From Maritalea myrionectae DSM 19524 (lineage in GTDB: Bacteria; Pseudomonadota; Alphaproteobacteria; Rhizobiales; Devosiaceae): a stretch of DNA of 64,000 nucleotides. The stretch covers positions 1,176 through 65,175 of the forward strand of contig NZ_KE384009.1 in NCBI RefSeq assembly GCF_000423365.1. Reading direction: 5' to 3'. The notes beneath the pieces were generated by a model that searched no databases, was not told the origin of the DNA, and saw nothing but the letters and a program-made list of their open reading frames with translations. Position 1 is the first letter of the stretch, and the number at the start of each line of letters is the position of its first letter. Made by a program: the position numbers and the translations under genes. Shown piece after piece: positions 24,961 to 34,372 of this stretch.

Positions 24961-25758
24961 TTAAACCCTCCCCATCGCGAAACCTTTCGCGATATAATTA
25001 CGTACGAAATAAATCACGATCGCCCCGGGAATAATCGTGAGCGTGCCCGCAGCTGCCAGCAGCCCCAATTCATAGCCAGCACTGGAGGCCGTTTTGGTCA
25101 TGGTGGCGGCGATGGGTTTGGCGGCTACTGCCGTCAGGGTTTTGCCCAACAGTAACTCCACCCACGAAAACATGAAGCAGAAGAACGCCGCGACCCCCAC
25201 CCCGGCCTTAATGGACGGGATGAAAATAGTGGTGAAAAAGCGTGGGAAGGAATAGCCATCCACATAGGCGGTTTCGTCCAACTCTTTCGGCACCCCGCCC
25301 ATAAAGCCTTCCAAAATCCACACGGCCAGTGGCACGTTGAACAAGGTGTGAGCCAAGGCAACAGCCAAATGGGTGTCAAACAGGCCCACAGCCGAATAAA
25401 GCTGGAAGAAGGGCAAGGCGAACACAGCCGCAGGGGCCATGCGGTTGGTCAAAAGCCAGAAGAATAATTGCTTGTCGCCCAAAAACCGATAGCGCGAAAA
25501 GGCATAAGCCGCAGGCAGTGCCACAGCCACCGAAATCAGGGTATTCAACGTCACATAGATGATGGAGTTGATATAGCCCCAATACCATGTCGGATCGGTG
25601 AAAATAACCTTATAATTCGCCAAGGTGAATGTTTGCGGGAACAGCGAGAACCCACCTAAAATCTCGTTTGTCGGTTTGAAACTCATGGCCACGAGCCAGT
25701 AGATCGGCAGCAACAAAAACAAGATATAGGTGATGGTGACGATGGAACGTTTTTGCAT
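24961..25758 (-). CDS. glpQ: Glycerol ABC transporter permease GlpQ
   Basis: MalG-type permease of 265 residues with six membrane helices, an early YWLVAMSFKPTNEILGG loop and the ATPase-contact loop LDETAYVDGYSFPRFFTTIFIP. The C terminus FVRNYIAKGFAMGRV is usual for this class. In this operon order (GlpV, S, T, P, Q, U, then GlpK) it is the second permease of the glycerol importer known from Rhizobium. Nine bases separate it from glpP. Confidence 0.9.
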   Translation of the reverse strand: MQKRSIVTITYILFLLLPIYWLVAMSFKPTNEILGGFSLFPQTFTLANYKVIFTDPTWYWGYINSIIYVTLNTLISVAVALPAAYAFSRYRFLGDKQLFFWLLTNRMAPAAVFALPFFQLYSAVGLFDTHLAVALAHTLFNVPLAVWILEGFMGGVPKELDETAYVDGYSFPRFFTTIFIPSIKAGVGVAAFFCFMFSWVELLLGKTLTAVAAKPIAATMTKTASSAGYELGLLAAAGTLTIIPGAIVIYFVRNYIAKGFAMGRV

Positions 25759-25767
25759 GATATTCTC

Positions 25768-26631
25768 CTATCGCGCATCGTCTTTGGTCATCAGCGTGTA
25801 GAACAGCCAGCTGACCAAAAGTGTGATGGCAAAGTAAATCAGCGACATCGCCGCTGCCGGGCCCAGATCGAATTGCCCCAAGGCGATCTTGACCAAATCA
25901 ATCGACAACAGTGTTGTGGAATTGCCCGGCCCACCGCCTGTTAAAACGAACGGCTCGGTATAGATGTTAAAGCTGTCGATAAAGCGCAGCAGCACCGCAA
26001 TGGTGAGCACATTTTTCATTTTCGGCAGTTGAATAAAGCGGAAGACTGCAAAATTACTCGCGCCATCAATTTTCGCTGCCTGATAATAGGCTTCGGGGAT
26101 TGAGACCAACCCCGCATAGCTCAACAGCACCACCAAAGAGGTCCAGTGCCACACATCCATGATGATGATGGTCACCCATGCCGCAAACACATTTTGTGTC
26201 ATGTCATAGGAAATGCCCAGCACATGGTTGAGGAAATAGCCCATCAACCCGATGTCCGGCAGGGTGAAAATATTCCACATCGCCCCCACCACATTCCAGG
26301 GAATGAGCATGGGCAGTGCCATAATCACCAGGCAAAATGGCACCCAAAAACCTTTGCGCGGCATGGACATGGCAATGGCGATCCCAAGAGGAATTTCAAT
26401 GGCAAGGATCAACCCGGTAAATAGGAACTGACGCCCAAGAGAAGCGTGGAAACGTTCGGACCGCAGCAGGTTTTCAAACCAGGTCAGGCCCTCCCAGAAA
26501 AACATATTGTCGCCAAAGGTTTCCTGCACCGAATAATTGACGACGGTCATCATCGGGATCAGCGCATTGAAGGCCACCAGCAACAGAACCGGCAGCACAA
26601 AGAACCATGCTTTTTGATTTTCGGTTTTCAT
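25768..26631 (-). CDS. glpP: Glycerol ABC transporter permease GlpP
   Basis: MalF-type permease of 287 residues, six helices, with the family loop PEAYYQAAKIDGASNFAVFRFIQLP near residue 185 and FVLTGGGPGNSTTLLSI after it. It forms the membrane channel together with GlpQ. The start overlaps the stop of glpT by four bases, so the ATPase and channel genes are coupled. Confidence 0.9.
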   Translation of the reverse strand: MKTENQKAWFFVLPVLLLVAFNALIPMMTVVNYSVQETFGDNMFFWEGLTWFENLLRSERFHASLGRQFLFTGLILAIEIPLGIAIAMSMPRKGFWVPFCLVIMALPMLIPWNVVGAMWNIFTLPDIGLMGYFLNHVLGISYDMTQNVFAAWVTIIIMDVWHWTSLVVLLSYAGLVSIPEAYYQAAKIDGASNFAVFRFIQLPKMKNVLTIAVLLRFIDSFNIYTEPFVLTGGGPGNSTTLLSIDLVKIALGQFDLGPAAAMSLIYFAITLLVSWLFYTLMTKDDAR

Positions 26632-27716
26632 GATGCGCTACCCTCCCGCGCGGTTGTGGCCAACCAGTCATCCATATAAAGCCGCGTTTGCGCGGGCTTG
26701 AATTGCAGATGCACTTGCTCCCCCGGATTGGGCACATCGTGTTTGATGATGGCGGAGACTTTTTGCTCGCCCATCAGGGCTTCCACCACATAATGGCGGC
26801 CCACATCGGCCACTTTTTTCACTATGGCCGGCAAGCCTTGATCACCGAGCGCCACATATTCAGGGCGAATACCGATTTGGGTTTTGCCGGCTTTATTGCG
26901 GTCAATGTCGCCTTCAAGGGCCACATTCTGCCCTTCAATAAAGGCGCCGCCTGCCTTAACCTCGCACGGCAAAACATTCATGCCGGGCGAGCCGATAAAG
27001 TGCCCCACAAAGGTGTGGGCCGGGCGTTCAAACAAATCGACCGGCGTGCCGATCTGCACAATCTCCCCTTCCTGCATCACCACCACCTGGTCGGCAAATG
27101 TCAGGGCCTCGGTTTGATCGTGTGTCACATAAATCATGGTGGCGCGCACCCGTTGGTGCAGCTCTTTGAGCTTTGAGCGCAGCTTCCATTTCAAGTGCGG
27201 ATCGATCACGGTGAGCGGTTCATCAAACATCACCACATTCACATCGTCGCGCACCAGGCCACGTCCCATGGAGATTTTTTGCTTATTGTCCGGAGACAAA
27301 CCCGCAGCCCGGTGGTCGAGCATATCTTCGACCTCCAGCATTTGCGCAATTTCACGCACCCGCTTGTCCACCAAATGTCCGGCAACTTGGCGATTGCGCA
27401 GCGGAAACGCCAAATTGTCGTAAACACTCATCGTGTCGTAGATCACTGGGAACTGGAAAACCTGCGCGATGTTGCGACGATCTGGCGGCAGATCGGTCAC
27501 GTCCTGATCGTCAAAAAGGATGCGGCCTTCGGATGGCGCGCGCAGGCCTGAGATGATGTTCAAAAGTGTAGATTTGCCGCAACCGGATGGTCCCAACAGC
27601 GCATAGGCGCCGCCATCATCCCAATCAAGGTCGATTTCCTTTAGCGCATAATCATCAGGGGTTTTCGGGTTGTCGAAATAGCTGTGTCGCAATTGAGACA
27701 GGGTGATTTTTGCCAT
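26628..27716 (-). CDS. glpT: Glycerol ABC transporter ATPase GlpT
   Basis: ABC ATPase of 362 residues: Walker A GPSGCGKST, Q-loop QVFQFPVIYDTMSV, Walker B NVVMFDEPLTVIDP, D-loop and switch YVTHDQTEA, and a C-terminal TOBE-type region with IGIRPEYVAL. The signature is degenerate (LSPDNKQKISMGRGL in place of LSGGQ). The second ATPase GlpS has an intact LSGGQ, so the pair probably forms a heterodimer with unequal sites. The ATG at 27716 gives a normal N terminus (AKITLSQLRHSY) and starts eight bases after glpS. Confidence 0.9.
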   Translation of the reverse strand: MAKITLSQLRHSYFDNPKTPDDYALKEIDLDWDDGGAYALLGPSGCGKSTLLNIISGLRAPSEGRILFDDQDVTDLPPDRRNIAQVFQFPVIYDTMSVYDNLAFPLRNRQVAGHLVDKRVREIAQMLEVEDMLDHRAAGLSPDNKQKISMGRGLVRDDVNVVMFDEPLTVIDPHLKWKLRSKLKELHQRVRATMIYVTHDQTEALTFADQVVVMQEGEIVQIGTPVDLFERPAHTFVGHFIGSPGMNVLPCEVKAGGAFIEGQNVALEGDIDRNKAGKTQIGIRPEYVALGDQGLPAIVKKVADVGRHYVVEALMGEQKVSAIIKHDVPNPGEQVHLQFKPAQTRLYMDDWLATTAREGSAS

Positions 27717-27724
27717 GTTCTGTC

Positions 27725-28789
27725 CTATCCCACTAAGGTGCCGTCCAATGCGAAAACAAAGCACTGGTTCGGGTCCATGAAAAATTGATGGTTTTCGCCC
27801 ACCTGATAGCGATGAATGCCCCGGGCGAGAGACACCCAATTGGCCATATCCGCCGCAAAGTGTGCGGAAGATTCAGAACCGCTTAGCTCGGTCACCAACA
27901 CTTTGCCGACAATCGGCACGTTGGCTTCTTCGGTTTCAAACGGCAAAACATGGTGCGGACGCACGGCCAGCTTATAAAGCCCATCGGCGAGATCAGCTTG
28001 TTTGCCGCTTAGCTCCCATCGGATGTCTTTGCCCATGCTTGCGGTGCGGCCTTGCTTGGTGATCTCCGCCATATTGATCGGGGGATCGGAAAAAATGCCG
28101 GCGGACATAAGGCTATTGGGCGCGCGATATATGTCGGCAGTCGGGCCAAATTGCGCCACCTTTCCATCTTGCATCAACGCGGTTTTGCCGCCGAGCAAGA
28201 GTGCCTCTTCCGGTTCAGAGGTCGCGTAAACGACCACCGCGCCGCGCCCCTTGAACAATTCGGGCAATTGATCGCGCAATTCCTCGCGAAGCTTATAATC
28301 GAGGTTGGCCAATGGCTCATCCAGAAACACGGCTTTGCTTTGCTTGGCAATCGCGCGCGCCAGTGCGGTGCGCTGCTGTTGCCCACCGGAAAGCTCATGC
28401 GGCTTGCGGTTGAGCATCGGCTTGAGCTGCAAAATATTTGCGGCCTCTTCAACCCTGTCCTCAATCTCGGACTTGGCCATGCCAGTCACTTTGAGGGGGG
28501 AGGCAATATTTTCGAAAACGCTCATATGTGGGTAGTTGACGAAAAACTGATGCACGAGCGAAATATTGCGCTTTTGCGTGGATTGTCCGGTCACATCTTC
28601 GCCATCCATTAAAACTTGGCCGCCAGCGATCGGGTCCAGCCCAGCCATCATCTTAATCAACGAAGTTTTACCTGCGCCGGTTTCGCCCAGCAGTACATTA
28701 AAATGACCGCTTTCCAGCACCAGATTGGTGGGTTTGATGTGGGTCTGCCCGCCAACCTTTTTGGTAATGTCTTTGAGTTCCAGTGCCAT
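27725..28789 (-). CDS. glpS: Glycerol ABC transporter ATPase GlpS
   Basis: ABC ATPase of 354 residues with Walker A GETGAGKTS, Q-loop LVHQFFVNYPHMSV, intact LSGGQQQR signature, Walker B AVFLDEPLANLDY and a TOBE-type tail (LAVRPHHVLPFE). The switch region reads YATSEPEEA, lacking the usual His of the H-loop, so this site may be weakly active while GlpT supplies the His. Two different ATPases are a known trait of the GlpSTPQUV glycerol importer. The ATG at 28789 was chosen over 28813 on N-terminal family fit. Confidence 0.9.
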   Translation of the reverse strand: MALELKDITKKVGGQTHIKPTNLVLESGHFNVLLGETGAGKTSLIKMMAGLDPIAGGQVLMDGEDVTGQSTQKRNISLVHQFFVNYPHMSVFENIASPLKVTGMAKSEIEDRVEEAANILQLKPMLNRKPHELSGGQQQRTALARAIAKQSKAVFLDEPLANLDYKLREELRDQLPELFKGRGAVVVYATSEPEEALLLGGKTALMQDGKVAQFGPTADIYRAPNSLMSAGIFSDPPINMAEITKQGRTASMGKDIRWELSGKQADLADGLYKLAVRPHHVLPFETEEANVPIVGKVLVTELSGSESSAHFAADMANWVSLARGIHRYQVGENHQFFMDPNQCFVFALDGTLVG

Positions 28790-28866
28790 TACACACCCGT
28801 TCCTGTTGTTCATGGCATATTCGCGATGCCACCTTCAGCCTGCGGCTGGTTGAATTTGAAACGGTC

Positions 28867-28882
28867 GGGGCCCATAGGCCCC
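28867..28882 (-). terminator. Stem-loop after the glycerol-binding-protein gene
   Basis: Six-base GC arms GGGGCC and GGCCCC around a four-base loop lie between glpV and glpS. No T-run follows. As in four other uptake operons of this window it may raise binding-protein mRNA over the rest. Confidence 0.6.
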
Positions 28883-28928
28883 AACCTGACAAGGACAGAA
28901 TGAAACTGCCTGCATCTAGGGGAGATGT

Positions 28929-30659
28929 TTAGTCCCAGCTGGCCACGAGATCTTCGTAGCGCACGGTCATGCCCTGTGGCTTCTCATTGTCCAACTTCGG
29001 CTTGGCACCGCCATTGGCCATCCACCATTCAGCATCACGCTCTTCGTTCAAGCGTGGGCCACAGCCACCATATACGCCAGCCGCTTCGTCAGCTGCCTGC
29101 ATACGGGCCATTGTGATGTCCATTTCTTGAGCCAGACGATCCATCGCCTCTTGCGGGGTGAAGGCACCTGAGTTCACGTCACCAATTTGCTGCCACCAGA
29201 TTTGGGCCAGCTTTGGATAGTCGGGAACGTTCACGCCAGTTGGTGTCCATTTGTTGCGCTCAGGTGAGCGGTAAAATTCAACCAAACCACCCAGCTTTTC
29301 TGAACGCTCAGAGAAGCTCTCATGATTTACTGAGCTGTCACGAATGAAGGTCAGACCAACATGTGATTTTTTTACATCAACGGTTTTAGACACAACGAAC
29401 TGTGCATAGAGCCATGCTGCTTTTGCACGTTCCATTGGTGTTGATTTCAAGATGGTCCATGAACCCACGTCCTGGTAGCCAACTTTTTGGCCGGTTTCCC
29501 AATAAGGGCCGTGTGGGCTTGGAGCCATGCGCCACAATGGCGTGCCATTTTCATCAACGGTCAAATTGCCTTCTGAACGCGGCTTCACCATGTCGGCTGT
29601 AAATGCGGTGTACCAGAAGATCTGCTGGGCCACATTGCCGATGCTCAATGCTGGCAATGATTGGTAGAAGTCAAATGAGGCCGCAGCTGGGGGCGCGTAG
29701 TTGCGCAACCATTCGTCCCATTTGCGGATCGCATAAACCGCTGCAGGACCGTTTGTCGCCCCGCCACGGGTCACTGATGCGCCCACAGGGTTACAAGTGT
29801 CGGCTTCCATGCGGATGCCCCACTCATCAATCGGCACACCATTTGGCAAGCCGGGTGAGCCAGCGCCCGCCATGGAAAGCCACGCATCGGTCATGCGCCA
29901 ACCAAGGTCAGGTGCGCGTTTGCCATAGTCCATGTGGCCGTAGATGGTGGTGCCATCAATATCGACAACATATTTGGTGAAAAACTCAGCAATGTCTTCA
30001 TAGGCTGACCAGTTCACGGGTACGCCCAGTTCATAGCCGTAGCGCTCTTTAAAGGCCGAACGATATTCTTCATTGTCGAACCAGTCTTTGCGGAACCAAT
30101 AAAGGTTGGCAAATTGCTGGTCAGGCAATTGATAAAGATCGCCATCAGGCCCCGTGGTGAACTGGGTGCCCATAAAGTCATCCAGATCCAATGTCGGGTT
30201 GGTGACATCTGCCCCCTCGCCTGACATGAATTTAGATAGGTTTACCGCTAATTGCATCCGCGAGTGGGTGCCGATCAAATCTGAATCGTTGACATAGGCA
30301 TCATAAAGGTTGCGGTTGGTTTGCATTTGGGTTTGCACCGCCTGCACCACTTCGCCTTCACCCAAAATCTGGTGATTGACCTTAATGCCTGTAATTTCGA
30401 AAAAGGCCTTCGCCAACACTTCACTCTCATAAGAGTGTGTTGGAATGCCTTCTGACAAAACGTTGATTTCCATGCCTGAGTAAGGCTGTGCAGCATCGAT
30501 GAACCACTGCATCTCTTGCATCTGTTCGTCTTTGCTCAAAGTTGAAGGCTGAAACTCAGCCTCAATCCATTTTTTGGCCTCATCCGCGCCCGCATAGGCT
30601 GAATGCGCCCCGGCCATAACGGCGATCACCGCTACAGCACCAAGAAGTTGCTTCTTCAT
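28929..30659 (-). CDS. glpV: Glycerol ABC transporter binding protein GlpV
   Basis: A large (576-residue) solute-binding protein of the glycerol importer, with signal peptide MKKQLLGAVAVIAVMAGAHS and cleavage near AYAGADE. Landmarks are KWIEAEFQPSTLSKDEQMQE at the mature N terminus, and INVLSEGIPTHSYESEVLA, which is typical for this unusually long receptor. The start at 30659 follows GGGAGGAACCT; an upstream frame to 30698 lacks a ribosome site. First gene of the glpVSTPQUK operon, divergent from glpR. Confidence 0.92.
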   Translation of the reverse strand: MKKQLLGAVAVIAVMAGAHSAYAGADEAKKWIEAEFQPSTLSKDEQMQEMQWFIDAAQPYSGMEINVLSEGIPTHSYESEVLAKAFFEITGIKVNHQILGEGEVVQAVQTQMQTNRNLYDAYVNDSDLIGTHSRMQLAVNLSKFMSGEGADVTNPTLDLDDFMGTQFTTGPDGDLYQLPDQQFANLYWFRKDWFDNEEYRSAFKERYGYELGVPVNWSAYEDIAEFFTKYVVDIDGTTIYGHMDYGKRAPDLGWRMTDAWLSMAGAGSPGLPNGVPIDEWGIRMEADTCNPVGASVTRGGATNGPAAVYAIRKWDEWLRNYAPPAAASFDFYQSLPALSIGNVAQQIFWYTAFTADMVKPRSEGNLTVDENGTPLWRMAPSPHGPYWETGQKVGYQDVGSWTILKSTPMERAKAAWLYAQFVVSKTVDVKKSHVGLTFIRDSSVNHESFSERSEKLGGLVEFYRSPERNKWTPTGVNVPDYPKLAQIWWQQIGDVNSGAFTPQEAMDRLAQEMDITMARMQAADEAAGVYGGCGPRLNEERDAEWWMANGGAKPKLDNEKPQGMTVRYEDLVASWD

Positions 30660-30700
30660 AGGTTCCTCCCAAAAGTCCTGACCGGATATCCCAGCCACAA

Positions 30701-30716
30701 TTCATATTCGAATGAA
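30701..30716. promoter_or_regulatory. Inverted repeat, possible second GlpR site
   Basis: TTCAT-N6-ATGAA with a central ATTCGAAT palindrome lies 42 bases upstream of glpV. The half-site resembles the TTCG/CGAA core of the clearer site at 30832-30847, so the same repressor may bind here to control the glpV operon. Confidence 0.45.
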
Positions 30717-30831
30717 CTATTAAATTTGTCAAACTATTTTTTTAGTAGTTAAATAAATCCCGCAATTCCGGGCTTTATGGCGGAATTTGGCAATATTTTT
30801 AAAGACCAATATATTCGTTTAGGCAATTTAC

Positions 30832-30847
30832 ATGTTCGTTCGAACAT
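30832..30847. promoter_or_regulatory. GlpR-type operator
   Basis: ATGTTCG-TT-CGAACAT is an inverted repeat with seven-base arms 35 bases before the glpR ATG. E. coli GlpR sites carry the same ATGTTCG...CGAACAT halves with a slightly longer spacer. This supports autorepression of glpRD and, with the site at 30701, control of both divergent operons. Confidence 0.8.
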
Positions 30848-30881
30848 ACTATTGTTTGAACGAAAGTTGGAGATTAAACCC

Positions 30882-31652
30882 ATGCAACAGCCCGAGCGGG
30901 TTGAAAGAATATTGGACATGTTGAACCGCGAGGGTCAGGTTGATGTGATCAATCTGGCGCAGCTTTTTGATGTGACCGAGCAAACTGTGCGCCGCGATTT
31001 GGCAACTTTGTGTCAGCGCGGGTTGGCCACGCGCATGCATGGCGGCGCGCGTCGATTGGCGTCCACAGCATCACTCAGCTATGAAGCCCGGCGCATGAAC
31101 AATATCACGGCCAAAAGCCAGATCGGGCGCAAGGCGGCTGAGCTTATTCCCAACAATTGTTCGGTGATCCTCAATATCGGCACCACCACCGAGCAGGTGG
31201 CCAGCGCCCTCACCAAGCATGAAGGCTTGCGGGTGATCACCAACAATATCAACATTATCGGGCTTATGCAGTCAGCGCCCCTCGCCAGCCTTGTGCAGGT
31301 GGGCGGCACCGTGCGCCAAAGTGATGGGGCCGTTGTGGGTGAAGATGCGGTTGAATTTATCTCCGGCTATCGGCCCGACTATGCGGTGATCGGGGCCTCC
31401 TCTATTGATGATGACGGCACAATCCTCGATTTTGACGCCCGCGAAGTGGCCGTGGCGCGCGCCATTTTAAAAAATGCCCGCACGCGCATTTTGGTGGTCG
31501 ATCAATCCAAGTTTGAAATTAACGCGCCGGTGCGCATCGCTGACATTGGCGAATTAGACTTTATCGTCATGGACGGCGCGCCTTCTGACGCTTTTGCCCG
31601 CGCAGCCGAAGCGGCGGGCACCCAGATAATTATTGCAGGACAAAATTTATGA
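30882..31652 (+). CDS. glpR: DeoR-family repressor of glycerol genes
   Basis: A 256-residue DeoR-type regulator: N-terminal helix-turn-helix (RVERILDMLNREGQVDVINL, then FDVTEQTVRRDLATL) and a C-terminal sugar-phosphate sensor domain with the NIGTTTEQVASAL loop and the DYAVIGASSIDDDG stretch. It probably senses glycerol 3-phosphate. The ATG at 30882 follows GGAG and gives normal length; a longer frame from 30777 would run through the operator. Its stop overlaps the glpD start (ATGA). Confidence 0.92.
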   Translation: MQQPERVERILDMLNREGQVDVINLAQLFDVTEQTVRRDLATLCQRGLATRMHGGARRLASTASLSYEARRMNNITAKSQIGRKAAELIPNNCSVILNIGTTTEQVASALTKHEGLRVITNNINIIGLMQSAPLASLVQVGGTVRQSDGAVVGEDAVEFISGYRPDYAVIGASSIDDDGTILDFDAREVAVARAILKNARTRILVVDQSKFEINAPVRIADIGELDFIVMDGAPSDAFARAAEAAGTQIIIAGQNL

Positions 31653-33220
31653 GCAACACAGATCCCAATCAGCCCTATGACATGTTTATTGTGGGCGGCG
31701 GCATTAATGGCTGCGGCATCGCCCGTGACGCGGCGGGGCGCGGCTTGTCTGTGGCGCTGGCGGAAAAGGATGATTTGGCCCAAGCCACCTCCTCCGCCTC
31801 CACCAAACTATTTCATGGCGGTCTGCGCTATCTTGAATATTTTGAGTTCCGTCTGGTGCGTGAAGCGCTGATCGAGCGGGAAAACCTATTGGTGGCCATG
31901 CCGCACATTTCGTGGCCCATGCGGTTTGTGTTGCCCTATCATCCAGACATGCGGTTTGAAAGTGAGACGCCAACGTCCAAATTGCTCTCCACGGTGATGC
32001 CTTGGATGAAGGGACAGCGCCCCGGTTGGCTGCTTCGGCTCGGGCTGTTCATGTATGATCATTTAGGTGGCCGCAAGATTTTGCCGGGCACCAAAACCCT
32101 CGATTTGCGCGAGGCTAAGGAGGGTAAGCCACTCAAGGATAAGTTTGAGACGGCTTATGAATATTCCGATTGCTGGGTGGAAGATTCACGTCTGGTGGTG
32201 CTGAACGCGCGTGACGCGGCGGCGCGGGGCGCCAAGATAATGACCCGCTCCAAAGTGGTCAGCGCCACTTCGGCCAACGGCATATGGACAGTGACCACAA
32301 AAGATCAAAATAGTGGTGAAACGCAGGAGTTTCAGGCCAAAATGCTGATCAATGCAGGCGGCCCGTGGGTGGAAAATATCATCCATGATGTGGCTGATAT
32401 GCGCACAAAAGAAGGCATTCGGCTGGTGCGCGGCAGCCATATTGTCACGAAAAAACTGTTCGATCACGACAAGGCCTATTTCTTCCAAGGCGAGGATGGA
32501 CGCATTATTTTCGCCATTCCTTATGAGGAAGATTACACCTTGATCGGCACCACCGATGCGGACCATGAGGATATTTCTCAGCCGCCGGAATGTACCCCGG
32601 AAGAACAGAAATATTTGTGCGACTTCGCGTCAAATTATTTCAAAACACCTGTTAGCGAACAGGATATTCTTTGGACATATTCTGGCGTGCGCCCGCTTTA
32701 TGATGACAATGCCAGCTCCAGCACTGCGGCCACCCGCGAATATGTGCTCAAACTCAATGAAAGTGCCGATGCCCCGGCGCTGAATATTTTCGGCGGCAAG
32801 ATCACAACTTATCGCCGCTTGGCGGAATCCGCGATTGCCAAATGCGCGCACTTTTTTCCCCATATTCAGGGCGAGTGGACCGCGCGCGTGCCCCTGCCCG
32901 GTGGTGACTTCCCGCACGATGGCCGCGACACGCTGATCGAAAAGCTAAAGGCGAACAGCACCTTTTTGGATGAAAAAACTGCGCGGCGGCTGATCAAAGC
33001 CTATGGCACTGATGCCCTGACCATTTTTTCCGGCATTGAAAGTGAAAATCAGGCGGGTGAACATTTTGGTCATGGCATTTACGCATGCGAGCTGGATTGG
33101 GTGGTCGATAAGGAATGGGTGCAAACGGCTGAAGATTATTTATGGCGCCGCACCAAAATGGGCCTGCGCACCAGTGCCGCAGAAGCGGACAAGATTGCCC
33201 GCTATATCGCCCAACGTTAA
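31649..33220 (+). CDS. glpD: Aerobic glycerol-3-phosphate dehydrogenase
   Basis: FAD-dependent, membrane-associated enzyme that oxidises glycerol 3-phosphate to dihydroxyacetone phosphate and feeds electrons to quinone. The 523-residue protein shows the FAD-binding FIVGGGINGCGIARDAAGRG near residue 13, the STKLFHGGLRYLEYFEFRLV signature, and a C-terminal domain with LRTSAAEADKIARYI. With glpK and the GlpVSTPQU importer it completes the pathway from outside glycerol to glycolysis. A GC-rich hairpin follows the gene. Confidence 0.96.
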   Translation: MSNTDPNQPYDMFIVGGGINGCGIARDAAGRGLSVALAEKDDLAQATSSASTKLFHGGLRYLEYFEFRLVREALIERENLLVAMPHISWPMRFVLPYHPDMRFESETPTSKLLSTVMPWMKGQRPGWLLRLGLFMYDHLGGRKILPGTKTLDLREAKEGKPLKDKFETAYEYSDCWVEDSRLVVLNARDAAARGAKIMTRSKVVSATSANGIWTVTTKDQNSGETQEFQAKMLINAGGPWVENIIHDVADMRTKEGIRLVRGSHIVTKKLFDHDKAYFFQGEDGRIIFAIPYEEDYTLIGTTDADHEDISQPPECTPEEQKYLCDFASNYFKTPVSEQDILWTYSGVRPLYDDNASSSTAATREYVLKLNESADAPALNIFGGKITTYRRLAESAIAKCAHFFPHIQGEWTARVPLPGGDFPHDGRDTLIEKLKANSTFLDEKTARRLIKAYGTDALTIFSGIESENQAGEHFGHGIYACELDWVVDKEWVQTAEDYLWRRTKMGLRTSAAEADKIARYIAQR

Positions 33221-33225
33221 GTCTT

Positions 33226-33266
33226 GGCGTGACCCCCAGAACCTGCGGGTCGCGCCGTCTATTTTT
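33226..33266 (+). terminator. Terminator of glpRD
   Basis: Arms GGCGTGACCC (33226-33235) and GGGTCGCGCC (33247-33256) pair with one mismatch, followed by GTCTATTTTTA. It lies six bases past glpD and may also serve the convergent DUF1036 gene. Confidence 0.65.
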
Positions 33267-34272
33267 AGTCCAGCTTGCGGTAGCGCAGAATATTGCCGCT
33301 GGGCAAATACATCAATTCGAGCTGACGCTGATCGACATAGGATAGCTGGTAGCAATAGCTCTCACCGGATTCCTCCTCACGCACATAAAGATAGGGGCCC
33401 TCGCCTTCAAAGCGGTCGCACCTGTCAGACATCCACAAATAATCCACGCCGCTAAAGCTGCCTTCATAGGTGTTTTCGCGTTCGGCCCCTAAAACGGTGA
33501 ATTGCGAATTGGGGTCATCTTCCGAATACCACTGCCCCTGCAATTTATTCAGCAGCGCATCATATTCGGTCCAAGGGCGCACGGTGACATCGCGCAGCAC
33601 CATGTCGGCGGTGCGGTCATAGATAGCCTCAAGGTCCCCATCGATGAACAGGGGGGTGCCCGGATCAAGTGCTTCCATCACCGTGAACGCAAGTTGAGGG
33701 GTGCGGCCATCGTCAAAAACAAAAAAGTTTGTGCCGCCCGCATGGAAATTGCACTGACGTTCACCATCATTGCTGCATCCCTGCAAGATCACATTGTCAG
33801 AATAGGGATCGCCATAGGTGCCGGGTGCGGAGCTCGACGACGAAGTGGGCTTCGCCCTCGCATCTTTTTCACTGTCGCGATTGTCGTTCAATGTCAGTGT
33901 GAAGTGCGTTGCCGTCTCGCCCGTATCGAGCTTGCGAAAGCCTGTGGCTTCATACCCCCGTGCCGCGCAGTTTTCGTCGCCATCAATCGAAAAAGCGTCG
34001 TTGGTGGTGCAAAACGTAAAGTCGCCACTGGCGAACGGGGTGCCCGAAGCCATGGCGTGATAATAATAATATCTGCTTTTCAGGTCGCCACTAACGGTGG
34101 TTTTGCACTCCCCTGCGGCTATGTTCCACCATCCTTGAGAAACCCATTCATCTTCACTGGCATAACCGATGGCCAGGCTGAGGCTTAGTGCGGTGTTGTT
34201 GCAAATCTCAAGTGCCGCCAAGGCTGGGGTTGAAAAAAGCGCCAACGCGCCGGCCAACAGTAAGTGTTTCAT
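33265..34272 (-). CDS. Secreted DUF1036 protein
   Basis: A 335-residue protein with signal peptide MKHLLLAGALALFSTPALA. Residues about 20-130 match the DUF1036 pattern: LEICNNTALSLSLAIGYASE, then a Trp-rich GWWNIAAGECKTT and regularly spaced Cys residues, suggesting a disulfide-bonded periplasmic or surface domain. The C-terminal 200 residues include a GCSNDGERQCNFHAGG segment and a region of Tyr-rich beta structure that could bind a ligand or the cell envelope. Function is unknown. It stands alone between glpD and the usp/sulP pair. Confidence 0.75.
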   Translation of the reverse strand: MKHLLLAGALALFSTPALAALEICNNTALSLSLAIGYASEDEWVSQGWWNIAAGECKTTVSGDLKSRYYYYHAMASGTPFASGDFTFCTTNDAFSIDGDENCAARGYEATGFRKLDTGETATHFTLTLNDNRDSEKDARAKPTSSSSSAPGTYGDPYSDNVILQGCSNDGERQCNFHAGGTNFFVFDDGRTPQLAFTVMEALDPGTPLFIDGDLEAIYDRTADMVLRDVTVRPWTEYDALLNKLQGQWYSEDDPNSQFTVLGAERENTYEGSFSGVDYLWMSDRCDRFEGEGPYLYVREEESGESYCYQLSYVDQRQLELMYLPSGNILRYRKLD

Positions 34273-34372
34273 TTATATGCCCTCTCCCATTTTGGCTTCC
34301 TGTGTAGCGTTGACTTTTCCCAAAGTCGACAAAGAGTTGCGTATTGCACTTTTCGCGCGATCAGGCCGGGCA

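Noticed and set aside
33502-34188. Long plus-strand frame of 228 codons
   Set aside because: It lies entirely antisense to the DUF1036 gene, which has a signal peptide and family motifs; the antisense translation has no recognisable features.
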